The notes: generated by a model from the letters alone, not told the origin. 64,000 nt of DNA from Burkholderia stabilis (GCF_001742165.1 NZ_CP016443.1:248001-312000), one strand, 5' to 3'; shown: positions 55,010 through 63,093, numbered from the stretch's first letter. Numbers and translations are program-made.

Positions 55010-55833
55010 AGATCCTGATTTCGACCGACATCGAGGGCGTCGCCGGCGTATTCGCCGTCGAGCAGACCCGCGCCGGCAATCCGGAATACGAGCGCGCGCG
55101 CCGCTGGATGACCGCCGAGGCGAACGCGGCGATCGAAGGCGCGTTCGCGGGTGGCGCACAGGCCGTCTGGGTCAACGATTCGCACGGCGGGTATCGCAAC
55201 CTGCTGCCGGACGGGCTCGATGCACGCGCGCGCGTCGTGCTCGGCAAGCCGCGCATGCTCGGGATGATGGCGGGCCTCGAACAGCGGCCCGACCTCGTGT
55301 TCATGATCGGCTATCACGCGAAATCGCAGGCGCGTGGCGTGCTTGCGCACACGATCAACAGCTTCGCGTTCACGCAGGTGTGGCTGAACGGCGTCGAGCT
55401 CGGTGAAGCCGGGCTGTATGGCGCGCTGGCGCGTGAATACGGCGCGCACGTCGCGCTGGCGACGGGCGACGATGTATTCGCTGAGGAAACCCAACCGTTG
55501 TTTCCGGACGCGCATTTCGAAACGCTGAAGACGGCCGGCGGTGCGTCGAGCGGCGACACGCTCACGCCCGCTGCCTCGTGCGCCCGGATCGCGACCGCCG
55601 CGCGCGAGACGGTCGCGCGAGCGTTGTCGTCGGATTGGCGCGCCGGCGCGCATCGACCCGCGCCGGCCGCTTGCACGCTGCGCGTGCAGACGGCCGCGCT
55701 CGCCGATCTGTTCTGCGTGCTGCCGTCGCTCGAGCGCGTCGATGCGGTGACGCTGCGCTTCGACGGGCCTTCGGTCGAGCATGTGGTGCGCACGCTGAAC
55801 AGCTTGTCGGCGATGTCGTTCATGTTGCGGTGA
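55006..55833 (+). CDS. dppA: M55-family D-aminopeptidase
   Basis: A 275-aa zinc D-aminopeptidase. Metal and catalytic residues match B. subtilis DppA closely: Asp8 and Glu10 (STDIEGVAGV), His60 (NDSHGGYRN), His104 (GYHAKSQ) and a Glu near 131-134. It releases D-Ala or other D-residues from short peptides such as cell-wall turnover products. Coupled to the P1 peptidase by an ATGA overlap; last gene of the operon. Confidence 0.9.
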   Translation: MKILISTDIEGVAGVFAVEQTRAGNPEYERARRWMTAEANAAIEGAFAGGAQAVWVNDSHGGYRNLLPDGLDARARVVLGKPRMLGMMAGLEQRPDLVFMIGYHAKSQARGVLAHTINSFAFTQVWLNGVELGEAGLYGALAREYGAHVALATGDDVFAEETQPLFPDAHFETLKTAGGASSGDTLTPAASCARIATAARETVARALSSDWRAGAHRPAPAACTLRVQTAALADLFCVLPSLERVDAVTLRFDGPSVEHVVRTLNSLSAMSFMLR

Positions 55834-55868
55834 TGCGCGCCGCGACGATGCCGCCTGCGCGTGGCGTG

Positions 55869-56648
55869 TCAGTCGATGACGACGGGATGGGTTGCCGCGG
55901 CAAGCAGGAATGCTTCCATCGCCGCGACCAGCGCGAGCGGCGTCTCGTTCATCGGATAGTGGCCCGCATTGCGCAGCACGTCGACGGTGGCGAGCGGGTA
56001 GCGCCGCAGGTAGGTGCGCGCCATCAGCGCCGCGTCGAACGCCGGATCGTGCTCGCCGATCAGTACTTTCACCGGATGGACGCCGGTAATCTCGCCGCTG
56101 AAATCCGTATCGGCCCACGCGCGGAAGTACGCGCCGAACGCCTGCGCCGACGCACAGGCTGCCGAATACGCGGCTTTCCACTCGACCCAGGCGGCGGGCA
56201 GCCGGCCGCCCGTGCTGCGATCGATGATGGTCCGGCGATCGGCGAGGGTGCCGGCGGCGCGCTCGAATAGCGCGCGCCGCCCGGCGTCGAACGGCAGGCC
56301 GCCGCACGGCACGGGCGCGATCGGCACCAGCGCACGCACGCGTTCGGGCGCGACGGCGGCGATCTTCTCGATCGCCATGCCGCCCATCGAATGGCCGACG
56401 AGGCTGAAGGTCGGGAAGCCGAGCGCATCGGCGAGCGCGAGCGCGTCGGCGGCGATCTCGTCGATCGTGTAGTCGCCGGGTGTGTCGCGCATGCGGCCGT
56501 AGCCGCGGTAGTCCATGAACACATAGCTGAAGTGCTCGCGCGACAGCCAGGCTTCGACGGGTTCGAACGCGCGGGCGTCGCCGAACCAGCCGTGCAGCAC
56601 GAGAACAGGGTGGGGGCCGTCCCCCACGCGATGAAACGTATTCGGCAT
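55869..56648 (-). CDS. alpha/beta-fold hydrolase
   Basis: A 259-aa serine hydrolase. The oxyanion HG motif (VLHGWFGDARAF), the nucleophile Ser87 in GHSMGG, an acidic residue in LIGEHDPAFD and the catalytic His in NAGHYPMNE complete the triad. It resembles haloperoxidase/esterase types; the substrate is unknown. GGAG precedes the ATG. Divergent from an AraC regulator, which probably controls it. Confidence 0.87.
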   Translation of the reverse strand: MPNTFHRVGDGPHPVLVLHGWFGDARAFEPVEAWLSREHFSYVFMDYRGYGRMRDTPGDYTIDEIAADALALADALGFPTFSLVGHSMGGMAIEKIAAVAPERVRALVPIAPVPCGGLPFDAGRRALFERAAGTLADRRTIIDRSTGGRLPAAWVEWKAAYSAACASAQAFGAYFRAWADTDFSGEITGVHPVKVLIGEHDPAFDAALMARTYLRRYPLATVDVLRNAGHYPMNETPLALVAAMEAFLLAAATHPVVID

Positions 56649-56790
56649 GTCCGCTCCGATGAGGTTGCAATTCGGCCGATCAGGCCGACGGGTCTTGCGA
56701 CCGTGAGGTCGCGCAAGCCTGGAGCGGATCGTAGATCGATCGAAGGTGACCCGCCTTCGATATCGGGTCATTGATGATGGAATTCGGGCC

Positions 56791-57570
56791 GTGAGAAATA
56801 CGCTGCTGGACCCTTACGAACACATTCCCCGGAGCGTGGTCGTGACCGCCAACGACTATGCGGCGGGCACGACGTTTCCGGAGCACGCGCACGGGCGCGG
56901 GCAATTCGCGTTCGCGTCGCGCGGCACGATCAGCGTGTCGACGCCGCACGGCCGCTGGCTGGTGCCGCCGCAGCGGGCCTGCTGGGTGCCGGCCGGCGTG
57001 CGGCACGAAATGACGATGACCGGGCCGGTCACGATGCTCAACACGTTCGTCTCGGATGACGCCGCGCTCGACGCGGGCCTGCCTGAACAATGCGGCGTGT
57101 ATGGCGTGTCTCCGCTGCTGCGGCAATTGATCGACGATGCGATCGACCTGCCGGCCATGTACGACGTCGACGGGCGCGCGGGCAAGCTGATGGCGCTGCT
57201 GATCGCGGAAATCGCGACGATGCCGCGCCTGTCGCTGCATGCGCCGCTGCCGGCCGACGCGCGGCTGGCGAAGGTGTGCCGGCACCTGTTCGCGTCACCG
57301 TCGATCGCGGCCGATCTCGACCAGGTGGCCGCCGACGCGGGCGTGAGCCGGCGCACCTTCACGCGACAGTTCCGCGCGCAGACGGGCGTGAGTTTCGCCG
57401 CGTGGCGCCAGCAGGTCTGCATGCTCGCGGCGATTTCCCGCCTGAGCGACGGGCAGCCGGTGACGCGCGTCGCGCTCGATCTCGGTTACGCGAGCGCGAG
57501 CGCGTTCACGTCGGCGTTTCGCCGGATCCTGGGCGATACGCCGAGCCGGTATCTGGAAATCCGGCGTTGA
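56791..57570 (+). CDS. AraC-family regulator with N-terminal cupin
   Basis: A 259-aa activator. An N-terminal AraC-binding cupin (about 20-95: GTTFPEHAHGRGQFAFASRG) senses a ligand, and two HTH motifs follow at the C-terminus (IAADLDQVAADAGVSRRTF and VTRVALDLGYASASAFTSAF). The GTG at 56791 with an upstream GGA is my choice; a GTG at 56746 would add 15 residues and cannot be excluded. Divergent from the hydrolase gene. Confidence 0.86.
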   Translation: MRNTLLDPYEHIPRSVVVTANDYAAGTTFPEHAHGRGQFAFASRGTISVSTPHGRWLVPPQRACWVPAGVRHEMTMTGPVTMLNTFVSDDAALDAGLPEQCGVYGVSPLLRQLIDDAIDLPAMYDVDGRAGKLMALLIAEIATMPRLSLHAPLPADARLAKVCRHLFASPSIAADLDQVAADAGVSRRTFTRQFRAQTGVSFAAWRQQVCMLAAISRLSDGQPVTRVALDLGYASASAFTSAFRRILGDTPSRYLEIRR

Positions 57571-57624
57571 CCGGAAGGGGCTGCCGGCGGGCGCGCCAGG
57601 TCTGCTCGCCGGTGCCGCAGCCGC

Positions 57625-57662
57625 AAAAAAATACGCGCCTGCCAAATTCGGTCAGACGCGTT
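57625..57662 (-). terminator. rho-independent terminator, distal
   Basis: On the minus strand ACGCGTCTGACC and GGCAGGCGCGT form a stem with one bulge and a short loop, then a run of seven T. Backs up the terminator at 57680-57720. Confidence 0.7.
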
Positions 57663-57679
57663 TAAAGGCACACGGTCAG

Positions 57680-57720
57680 AAAAAAATGCGCGCACAGCCG
57701 GCCGGGCGGTGTCGCGCATT
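57680..57720 (-). terminator. rho-independent terminator, proximal
   Basis: On the minus strand AATGCGCG pairs with CGCGCATT, extended by CAC/GTG after a one-base bulge, and is followed by seven T. Confidence 0.72.
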
Positions 57721-57817
57721 ACTTGCGTAATTGTTGCTTAGTTCGATTCAATTCCGTCGGCTCGTTGCGGATAACGAAGCATACGCCGCATAACGCGCAA
57801 ACGATACACCACCGAAC
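57681..57817 (-). ncRNA. putative small RNA between pcaG and the AraC gene
   Basis: A promoter with TTGAAA, 17 bases, CATAAG (57824-57852 on the minus strand) would start RNA near 57817. The strong terminator at 57680-57720 would end it, giving about 137 nt. The intervening sequence is less GC-rich than its surroundings and has no convincing reading frame with a ribosome binding site. A small protein from the frame ending at 57719 is the alternative. Confidence 0.45.
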
Positions 57818-57823
57818 GGACGA

Positions 57824-57852
57824 CTTATGTGCTGTCGCAGCAAGCGTTTCAA
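57824..57852 (-). promoter_or_regulatory. sigma-70 promoter of the putative small RNA
   Basis: TTGAAA (57847-57852, 5/6) and CATAAG (57824-57829, 4/6) on the minus strand with the ideal 17-base spacing. It lies past the pcaG terminator, so it cannot be an internal operon promoter for pcaHG. Confidence 0.5.
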
Positions 57853-57953
57853 TCGCGCGTTCGATGTGGGGGACAGAAGCCACGGGCAAAGGACATCGGC
57901 CCCCGTGGCCTGACGCGATGCGGCGCAGCATCGAAAGAAGGCGACGGAACACG

Positions 57954-58000
57954 AAAAACGCCGCGTGACGCGATGCCTGTCGGTATCGCGCCACGCGGCG
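57954..58000 (-). terminator. rho-independent terminator of pcaHG
   Basis: CGCCGCGTG and CACGCGGCG plus CGCGAT and ATCGCG form a 16-position stem with one mismatch and a 10-base loop, followed by five T on the minus strand. It is 41 bases past the pcaG stop. Confidence 0.82.
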
Positions 58001-58040
58001 CTGCGGTGGCGGGCGGAGCCGGCGTGCGCCGGCCCATGCG

Positions 58041-58634
58041 TCACACGTCGAAGAACACGGTTTCTTCCGGCCCCTGCATGCGGATGTCGAAGCGGTAGAC
58101 GACCGGGCGGCCCGGCTGCGCGTCGCGTTTCGCGACGAGCGTCGCGCGGCGCTCGGCCGGCACCGTGTTCAGCACGGGGTCGGCCGCATTCGCCGCGGCT
58201 TCGTCGTCGAAGTACACGCGCGTGAACGCATGGGTGAGGATCCCGCGCATCATCACGGTCACGTTGATGTGCGGCGCCTCGTCGGCGGCGATGCGGCCCG
58301 GCTTCACCGTCTCGACGACGAAGCGGTGCTGCGCATCGGTGCCCGTGCCGACCCGCGCGAAGCCCGTGAAGCCGGATTTCGCGATGTCGTCGCGCGACGC
58401 CGGGTAGCGGCCCGCGCCGTCCACCTGCGTGAATTCGAGCAGCGCGTCGTTGACGACCTTGCCGTCGCCGTCGAACACCTGCCCGACCAGCAGCACGTGC
58501 TCGCCTTCGGCGTGGGTGGCTGCGATCGTCGGCGTGAACAGGCTTTTCAGGTCGTAGTCGTATTGCTGCGGGCACAGGCCGTATGCGAAGTACGGGCCGA
58601 CCGTTTGCGAAGGGGTTTGCTTCAGCGTCGTCAT
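58041..58634 (-). CDS. pcaG: protocatechuate 3,4-dioxygenase, alpha subunit
   Basis: A 197-aa intradiol-dioxygenase-fold subunit without the iron ligands, as usual for PcaG (KQTPSQTVGPYFAYGL; GTGTDAQHRF; APHINVTVMMRGILTH). It pairs with PcaH to form the enzyme that opens protocatechuate to beta-carboxy-cis,cis-muconate. Three bases separate it from pcaH. Confidence 0.94.
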   Translation of the reverse strand: MTTLKQTPSQTVGPYFAYGLCPQQYDYDLKSLFTPTIAATHAEGEHVLLVGQVFDGDGKVVNDALLEFTQVDGAGRYPASRDDIAKSGFTGFARVGTGTDAQHRFVVETVKPGRIAADEAPHINVTVMMRGILTHAFTRVYFDDEAAANAADPVLNTVPAERRATLVAKRDAQPGRPVVYRFDIRMQGPEETVFFDV

Positions 58635-58637
58635 GGT

Positions 58638-59345
58638 TCAGCGCTCCATCGGGGTGGCGTCGCGGCCGCGCAGCACGATGTCGAATTCGTAGCCGAGCGC
58701 ATAGCCTTCTTCGGTGATGTCCATCGAGAAGCGCGAGACCAGGCGGTCGCGCGCTGCTTCAGGCGTGCCCTGGAAGATCGGGTCGTACGCGAGCAACGGA
58801 TCGCCGGGGAAGTACATCTGCGTGACGAGACGCGAGCCGAAGTAATCGCCGAACAGCGAGAAGTGGATGTGATTCGGGCGCCACGCGTTCGGATGGTTGC
58901 CCCACGGATACGCGCCGGGTTTGATCGTCAGGAAGCGGTAGCGGCCTTCGTTGTCGGTCAGGCAGCGGCCCGCGCCGAGGAAGTTCGGGTCGAGCGGCGC
59001 GTCGTGCTGGTCGACCTTGTGCACGTAGCGTCCGGCCGCGTTCGCCTGCCATACCTCGACGAGCGTGTTGCGCACGGGCTGGCCGCCTTCGTCGAGCACG
59101 CGGCCGGTGACGACGATGCGCTCGCCGAGCGGCTCGCCGTTCTTCACCGCGTTCTTCGTCAGGTCGTGATCGAGCGCGCCGAGATCTTCGGCGCCGTAGA
59201 CGGGCGCGTACTGGTCGCGCAGCTTTTCCTTCAGCGGGATCATCGGGCGCGTCGGGCCGCGCTTCACGGACGAGCGGTACTCGGGGTGGACATAGGCCGG
59301 ATGCGACGGCCAGTCGCGCGGCGTGAGGATCGTGGGGGAATCCAT
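58638..59345 (-). CDS. pcaH: protocatechuate 3,4-dioxygenase, beta subunit
   Basis: A 235-aa catalytic subunit with the complete Fe(III) site: Tyr107 (AAGRYVHK), Tyr146 (GAYPWGNHP), His159 and His161 (PNHIHFS), one less than the Pseudomonas numbers (108, 147, 160, 162). AGGAG precedes the ATG. The promoter region holds a probable PcaQ site. The rest of the beta-ketoadipate pathway is not in the window. Confidence 0.95.
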   Translation of the reverse strand: MDSPTILTPRDWPSHPAYVHPEYRSSVKRGPTRPMIPLKEKLRDQYAPVYGAEDLGALDHDLTKNAVKNGEPLGERIVVTGRVLDEGGQPVRNTLVEVWQANAAGRYVHKVDQHDAPLDPNFLGAGRCLTDNEGRYRFLTIKPGAYPWGNHPNAWRPNHIHFSLFGDYFGSRLVTQMYFPGDPLLAYDPIFQGTPEAARDRLVSRFSMDITEEGYALGYEFDIVLRGRDATPMER

Positions 59346-59405
59346 CGGGCGTCTCCTGATAGGTTTTTCGCAAAGTGGATGGCACGACTTTAGCCAATCC
59401 GAAAG

Positions 59406-59453
59406 GTTATGCAAAATGACCTTTTTTCGCGAGACGCATAACGGATGGTTATG
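59406..59453 (-). promoter_or_regulatory. PcaQ-type operator upstream of pcaHG
   Basis: CATAAC-N5-GTTATG at 59437-59453 is a perfect 6-5-6 dyad, and GTTATGCAAAATG begins 31 bases before it at 59406. The same two elements at the same 31-base spacing occur before pcaQ at 61077-61124. The dyad resembles the ATAAC/GTTAT core of known PcaQ boxes in alphaproteobacteria. Confidence 0.72.
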
Positions 59454-59467
59454 TTTGGCGCGCCCAT

Positions 59468-59503
59468 GAAAAATCCGCCGGACAGGATGCCTGTCCGGCG
59501 GAT
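59468..59503 (-). terminator. strong rho-independent terminator of the YebB-like gene
   Basis: ATCCGCCGGACAGG and CCTGTCCGGCGGAT pair perfectly (14 bp) around a 3-base loop, followed by TTTTT on the minus strand. It lies 120 bases past the stop at 59623 and upstream of the pcaHG promoter, which it insulates. Confidence 0.8.
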
Positions 59504-59622
59504 GAAAGCGATCGGGCTTCGCGTCGTCGGTGACGACCCCGTGCACGGCCCTCCAGCCAGCCCGTCGCTATTTTTTGTCTTTTGTTCTTGTTGTTATCCG
59601 GCCTCCCTGAGCCTGCCTGCCG

Positions 59623-60186
59623 TCATTTGCGGCCGGGATCGAACACGATTCCGTCGAATTCGAGCGACAGCGCGCCGCTGCGCAGTAGTGCGGCCGGCGT
59701 CGCTGCGCGGTCGGCGCCGATCACGTCGCTCAGGTACTGCACGCAGAAACCGCGTCGCGCCCGCACGTTGAAGCGGTTGCCGAGCAGCGCGTCGATCCGC
59801 TGTTCGGCCGCCGCGTGTATCCGGCGTTGCGCGTCGGCCGTCGGTGCCGCGACGCGGCGCGCCAGCGCGATGCGTCCGCCCTCGGTACGGGCGACGAAGC
59901 GCGACAGCGGCGAGAGTTTCGTCCACGCCAGCGCGGGCTCGGCGATCACGGGTTCGTCGCCCGACGTATCGACGACGATGCCGAAGCGATTGGCCCACGC
60001 ACCCGTCGCGCCGGCCGCATCGCTCGGCGAGCCGGCCGGCACGCGGATGAACATGAGATCGCCGACATGCGCGCTGGCGGCCAGCGTGCGGACGGTGGCG
60101 AGCGGCATCGTGCGATCCGTATCGCGGGCATCGCGCGGTGCGGCGTGGTGCGGTTCGTAGGCTGCGGTTTCGGTTCGGGTGGCCAT
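59623..60186 (-). CDS. YebB-like permuted papain-fold protein, catalytic His replaced
   Basis: A 187-aa protein that aligns well by eye with E. coli YebB (permuted NlpC/P60 type): GDLMF (42-46), WANRFGIVV where YebB has WSNHVGIII, a shared LSRF stretch (94-97), and GFCVQYL with Cys148. The family uses His (in the NH motif) and Cys. Here the His position is Arg67 (codon CGC at 59986-59988), one base from CAC. If real, the enzyme should be inactive or use another base. Divergent from an XRE regulator. Confidence 0.72.
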   Translation of the reverse strand: MATRTETAAYEPHHAAPRDARDTDRTMPLATVRTLAASAHVGDLMFIRVPAGSPSDAAGATGAWANRFGIVVDTSGDEPVIAEPALAWTKLSPLSRFVARTEGGRIALARRVAAPTADAQRRIHAAAEQRIDALLGNRFNVRARRGFCVQYLSDVIGADRAATPAALLRSGALSLEFDGIVFDPGRK

Positions 60187-60306
60187 TTCGGCTCCGTCGT
60201 TGAGTGACAGGAAGGAGCGGATTATGCAGACAAGTACTAAAACGTGTTCATCTGCCTGCGCAGGTGGCCTAATATCTGACTTTAAGCATCATTTTTCGAT
60301 ACCAAA

Positions 60307-61044
60307 ATGACCGAAACCGCCCAACTCATCGAAACGCTGAAGCGCCAGTTGAAGGCGCAGGGAATGACCTACCGCGATGTCGCGCGTGCGCTCGACGTAT
60401 CCGAGACGAGCGTGAAACGGCTGTTCGCGAGCGGCCGCTTTACGCTCGAGCGCGTCGCGGAGATCGCACAGCTGCTCGGCTACACGCTGGCCGAGCTCGT
60501 GCAGGAGGCCTCGGCGTCGGCGCCGCGGTTGCACGTGCTGACCGAGCAGCAGGAGGCGCTGCTCGTGTCGGACGAGAAGCTGCTGCTCGTGGCCGTCTGC
60601 GCGATCAACTACTGGACCGTCGAGGACATCGTGTCGGCTTATCGCGTGACGAAAGCCGAGTGCGTGAAATACCTGCTGATGCTCGACCGGATGAACGTCG
60701 TCGCGCTGCTGCCGGGCGACCGGATTCGCGTGCGCGTCGCGCGCGATTTCGACTGGCTGCCGGGCGGCCCGATCCGGCGTTATTTCCACACGCACGCGCT
60801 CGGTGATTTCCTCGACAGCCGCTTCGACGGCGCGGGCGAGACGATGACGTTCTCGCAAGGGATGCTGACCGAGGCGGCCGCCGCGGAACTCGAGCAGGAG
60901 CTGCGCCGCCTGCGCAGCAAGGCCGCCGCACTGCATGCGGAATCGTCGTCCGCGCCGCTCGGGCAGAAACACGGGACGGGGCTGCTGATCGCGAAGCGGA
61001 TCTGGGAGCCGACCGGCTTCCACGCGTTGCGGCGGGACGCGTGA
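60307..61044 (+). CDS. XRE-family helix-turn-helix regulator
   Basis: A 245-aa protein with an N-terminal HTH_XRE (about 8-65: MTYRDVARALDVSETSVKRLFASGRFTLERVAEIA) and a long C-terminal part with a second winged-helix-like segment (about 95-150: YWTVEDIVSAYRVTKAECVKYLLMLDRMNVV). It may be a ligand-sensing regulator, and its divergent YebB-like neighbour is a likely target. It begins 121 bases from that gene. Confidence 0.85.
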   Translation: MTETAQLIETLKRQLKAQGMTYRDVARALDVSETSVKRLFASGRFTLERVAEIAQLLGYTLAELVQEASASAPRLHVLTEQQEALLVSDEKLLLVAVCAINYWTVEDIVSAYRVTKAECVKYLLMLDRMNVVALLPGDRIRVRVARDFDWLPGGPIRRYFHTHALGDFLDSRFDGAGETMTFSQGMLTEAAAAELEQELRRLRSKAAALHAESSSAPLGQKHGTGLLIAKRIWEPTGFHALRRDA

Positions 61045-61076
61045 CGTATCAACGACTGCTTGGGACTATCCGGAAA

Positions 61077-61124
61077 GTTATGCAAAATGGCGTTTCATCG
61101 TCAATCGCATAACCACCCGTTATG
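61077..61124 (+). promoter_or_regulatory. PcaQ autoregulatory site overlapping the pcaQ start codon
   Basis: GTTATGCAAAATG at 61077-61089 and the dyad CATAAC-N5-GTTATG at 61108-61124. The last three bases of the dyad are the ATG of pcaQ, so bound protein would block initiation of its own message as well as transcription. Confidence 0.7.
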
Positions 61125-62108
61125 AATAACCGTATCGCCGACGGCCGCGTCAAGTTCCGGCACCTGCAGTGCTTTCTCGCGGTCGCGCAGTTGGGCGGCG
61201 TGCAGAAGGCGGCCGAAAGCCTGTCGATCACGCAGCCGGCCGTCTCGAAGACGATCGCCGAACTGGAGGCGATCCTCGGCGTGAAGCTGTTCGAACGCGG
61301 CCGGCAGGGCGCGCAGCCGACCCGCGAGGCGCAGTTGTTCATGCCGCATGCGAACGCGTGCGTGCTGGCGTTGCGGCAGGGTATCGGGTTGCTCGCGCGC
61401 GAGAGCGGGGCCGCCGCCGCGACGCTCGAAATCGGCATGCTGCCGACCGTCGCGGCATCGCTCGCGCCGGCGTTGATGAAGGCGCTCACCGAACGCTGGC
61501 CGCGCGTCGTCGTGCGGATCGCGACGGCCGCGAACGCCGATTTGCTCGAGCGCCTGAAGTCAGGTGCGATCGAATGTGCGATCGGGCGGCTGTCGGAGCC
61601 GGAGCGGATGATCGGGCTCTCGTTCGAGCAGTTGTACAACGAGCCGCTCGTCGCGGTGGTGCGCGCCGGGCATCCGCTGCTGTCGAGCGCGGCGCCGGCC
61701 ACCGAGCTCGCGCGCTACCCGGTCGTGCTGCCGCCGTTCGGCACGCTGATCCGCCAGTCGGCGGAACAACTGCTCGGTGCATGTGGCGTGCCGCCGCTGG
61801 ATTCGTTCATCGAGGTGTTGTCGGTGTCGGTCGCGCGCGCGCTGGCGCTCGAAAACGACGCGGTGTGGTTCGTGCCGCTCTATGCGGCCGAATACGATCT
61901 GTCGGCCGGTGCGCTGGCGCGCCTGCCGCTGCCGTCCGCGGGCACCGACGAACCGGTCGGGCTCGTGCTGCGCACCGACGCGCAACCGTCGCCGGTCGCG
62001 CGCACGCTGATCGACGCGGTGCGCGACATCGCGCGATCCCGATTCGGCGATACGCGCCCGCACCGGTCGCCACGCGCCGCGCGCAAGCCGGCTCGCCGCG
62101 ATCGTTGA
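61122..62108 (+). CDS. pcaQ: LysR-family activator of protocatechuate genes
   Basis: A 328-aa LysR regulator with an HTH at about 12-70 (FRHLQCFLAVAQLGGVQKAAESLSITQPAVSKTIAEL), the GVQKAA signature of the PcaQ/GbpR group, and a periplasmic-binding-fold effector domain. Adjacent pcaHG and the shared operator support PcaQ, which responds to carboxymuconate or carboxymuconolactone. The C-terminus has an Arg-rich tail. There is no ribosome binding site, because the operator occupies that space. Confidence 0.86.
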   Translation: MNNRIADGRVKFRHLQCFLAVAQLGGVQKAAESLSITQPAVSKTIAELEAILGVKLFERGRQGAQPTREAQLFMPHANACVLALRQGIGLLARESGAAAATLEIGMLPTVAASLAPALMKALTERWPRVVVRIATAANADLLERLKSGAIECAIGRLSEPERMIGLSFEQLYNEPLVAVVRAGHPLLSSAAPATELARYPVVLPPFGTLIRQSAEQLLGACGVPPLDSFIEVLSVSVARALALENDAVWFVPLYAAEYDLSAGALARLPLPSAGTDEPVGLVLRTDAQPSPVARTLIDAVRDIARSRFGDTRPHRSPRAARKPARRDR

Positions 62109-62193
62109 GGCGCCGGACCGCACCGCACACCCGTCTCGATTCCTTTGCCTGCCGCCTGATTGGCCATTCGGTCAGTAGCGGTACTCGCGGCGC

Positions 62194-62222
62194 TTGGCAT
62201 ATCGTATCGTTTTTGGTACGCT
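62194..62222 (+). promoter_or_regulatory. possible promoter of the toxin-antitoxin pair
   Basis: TTGGCA (62194-62199), 17 bases, TACGCT (62217-62222), 5/6 and 3/6 matches, 14 bases before the toxin start. An imperfect CGTA...TACG dyad overlaps the -10, a usual place for antitoxin repression. Confidence 0.4.
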
Positions 62223-62235
62223 TGGTGACAAGACG

Positions 62236-62595
62236 ATGGCGAGACAGCAAATCCAGGTCACGCTCGGCGTGCGGTTTTTCCGCACGGCGCGCGGTAACGA
62301 GCCGGTGCGCGAATGGCTCAAGGCGCTCGGGCAAGTGGAGCGCAGGGTGATCGGCGAAGAGATCAAGACCGTTCAGCTGGGCTGGCCGCTCGGCATGCCG
62401 CTGGTCCGGAAGATGGCGAAGGATCTATGGGAGATCCGCGTGATGCTGCCGGGGCGGAGCGCCCGCGTGCTGTTCACGGTCGTCGGCGACACGATGGTCC
62501 TGCTGCACGGCTTCTTCAAGCAGTCGCGGGCCACGCCGTCGGACGATCTCGGCGTCACCGTCGCGCGGCTGAAAGCGCTGACGCACGCCATCTGA
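62236..62595 (+). CDS. type-II toxin, RelE/HigB-like (phage Gp49-like)
   Basis: A 119-aa basic protein of the Gp49/HigB toxin group: FFRTARGNEPVREWLKAL, then GWPLGMPLVRKMAKDLWEIR and VLLHGFFKQSRATP. Such toxins cut mRNA on the ribosome. Toxin-first order is typical of higBA. The ATG at 62236 is chosen over a TTG-started extension at 62194 that would overlap the promoter. Confidence 0.85.
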   Translation: MARQQIQVTLGVRFFRTARGNEPVREWLKALGQVERRVIGEEIKTVQLGWPLGMPLVRKMAKDLWEIRVMLPGRSARVLFTVVGDTMVLLHGFFKQSRATPSDDLGVTVARLKALTHAI

Positions 62596-62668
62596 ATTTC
62601 CCGGTTGCGCCGGAACGCGCCGTCGTCGACGGTCGGGCCGCCGGCAACGCCATGCATTGGAGTACGAC

Positions 62669-62965
62669 ATGACGACCACGAACAACCCGCATATCGGCAG
62701 CGACTTCGATACCTTCCTCGAAGAGGACGGCAATCTCGAAGCGGCCACCGCCACCGCGATCAAGCGCGTGATCGCGTGGCAGATCGGGCAGGAAATGAAG
62801 GCGCAGCACATCACGAAAACCGCGATGGCCGCGCGGATGAAAACCAGCCGCGCCGCGCTCAACCGGCTGCTCGACGAAACCGACACGAGCCTCACGCTGG
62901 CGACGCTCGCGAGCGCGGCCACCGCGCTCGGCAAACGGCTCAGCTTCGAGCTGGTGCCGGCCTGA
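62669..62965 (+). CDS. type-II antitoxin, HigA-like (XRE)
   Basis: A 98-aa antitoxin with an acidic N-terminus and a C-terminal HTH (about 50-90: HITKTAMAARMKTSRAALNRLLDETDTSLTLATL). GGAG lies 6 bases before this ATG, better than the start four codons upstream. It should neutralise the toxin encoded 73 bases before and repress the pair. Confidence 0.87.
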   Translation: MTTTNNPHIGSDFDTFLEEDGNLEAATATAIKRVIAWQIGQEMKAQHITKTAMAARMKTSRAALNRLLDETDTSLTLATLASAATALGKRLSFELVPA

Positions 62966-63093
62966 CGGGCGCGAAGAAACGGCGCGCGGCCGGCTTGTCG
63001 CGATCGGCCGTGTGATGCGCAGCGGGCTGCGGCCGGCGTTTGCCGGTGCGTGGCCAAGAGCCGGCGGGTGTCGGCCTGCATGCGCAAACCGGG

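Larger units (their letters stand above)
57571..58040. other. 470-base region with three minus-strand terminators and a probable small transcript
   Basis: Between the convergent ends of the AraC gene and pcaG. All three hairpins have their T tracts on the minus strand. One serves pcaG; the other two lie beyond a good promoter and imply a separate short transcript. A short open frame ends in the second terminator (TAA at 57719-57721) but has no convincing start. Confidence 0.6.

Noticed and set aside
57719..57994. A small membrane protein ending in the terminator at 57720
   Set aside because: Upstream part overlaps the pcaHG terminator and no start has a ribosome binding site; a small RNA explains the promoter and terminators better, though a shorter peptide is not excluded.
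62236..62965. Remnant of a prophage or genomic island around the toxin-antitoxin pair
   Set aside because: No integrase, attachment repeats or composition change beside the pair; such modules move alone.
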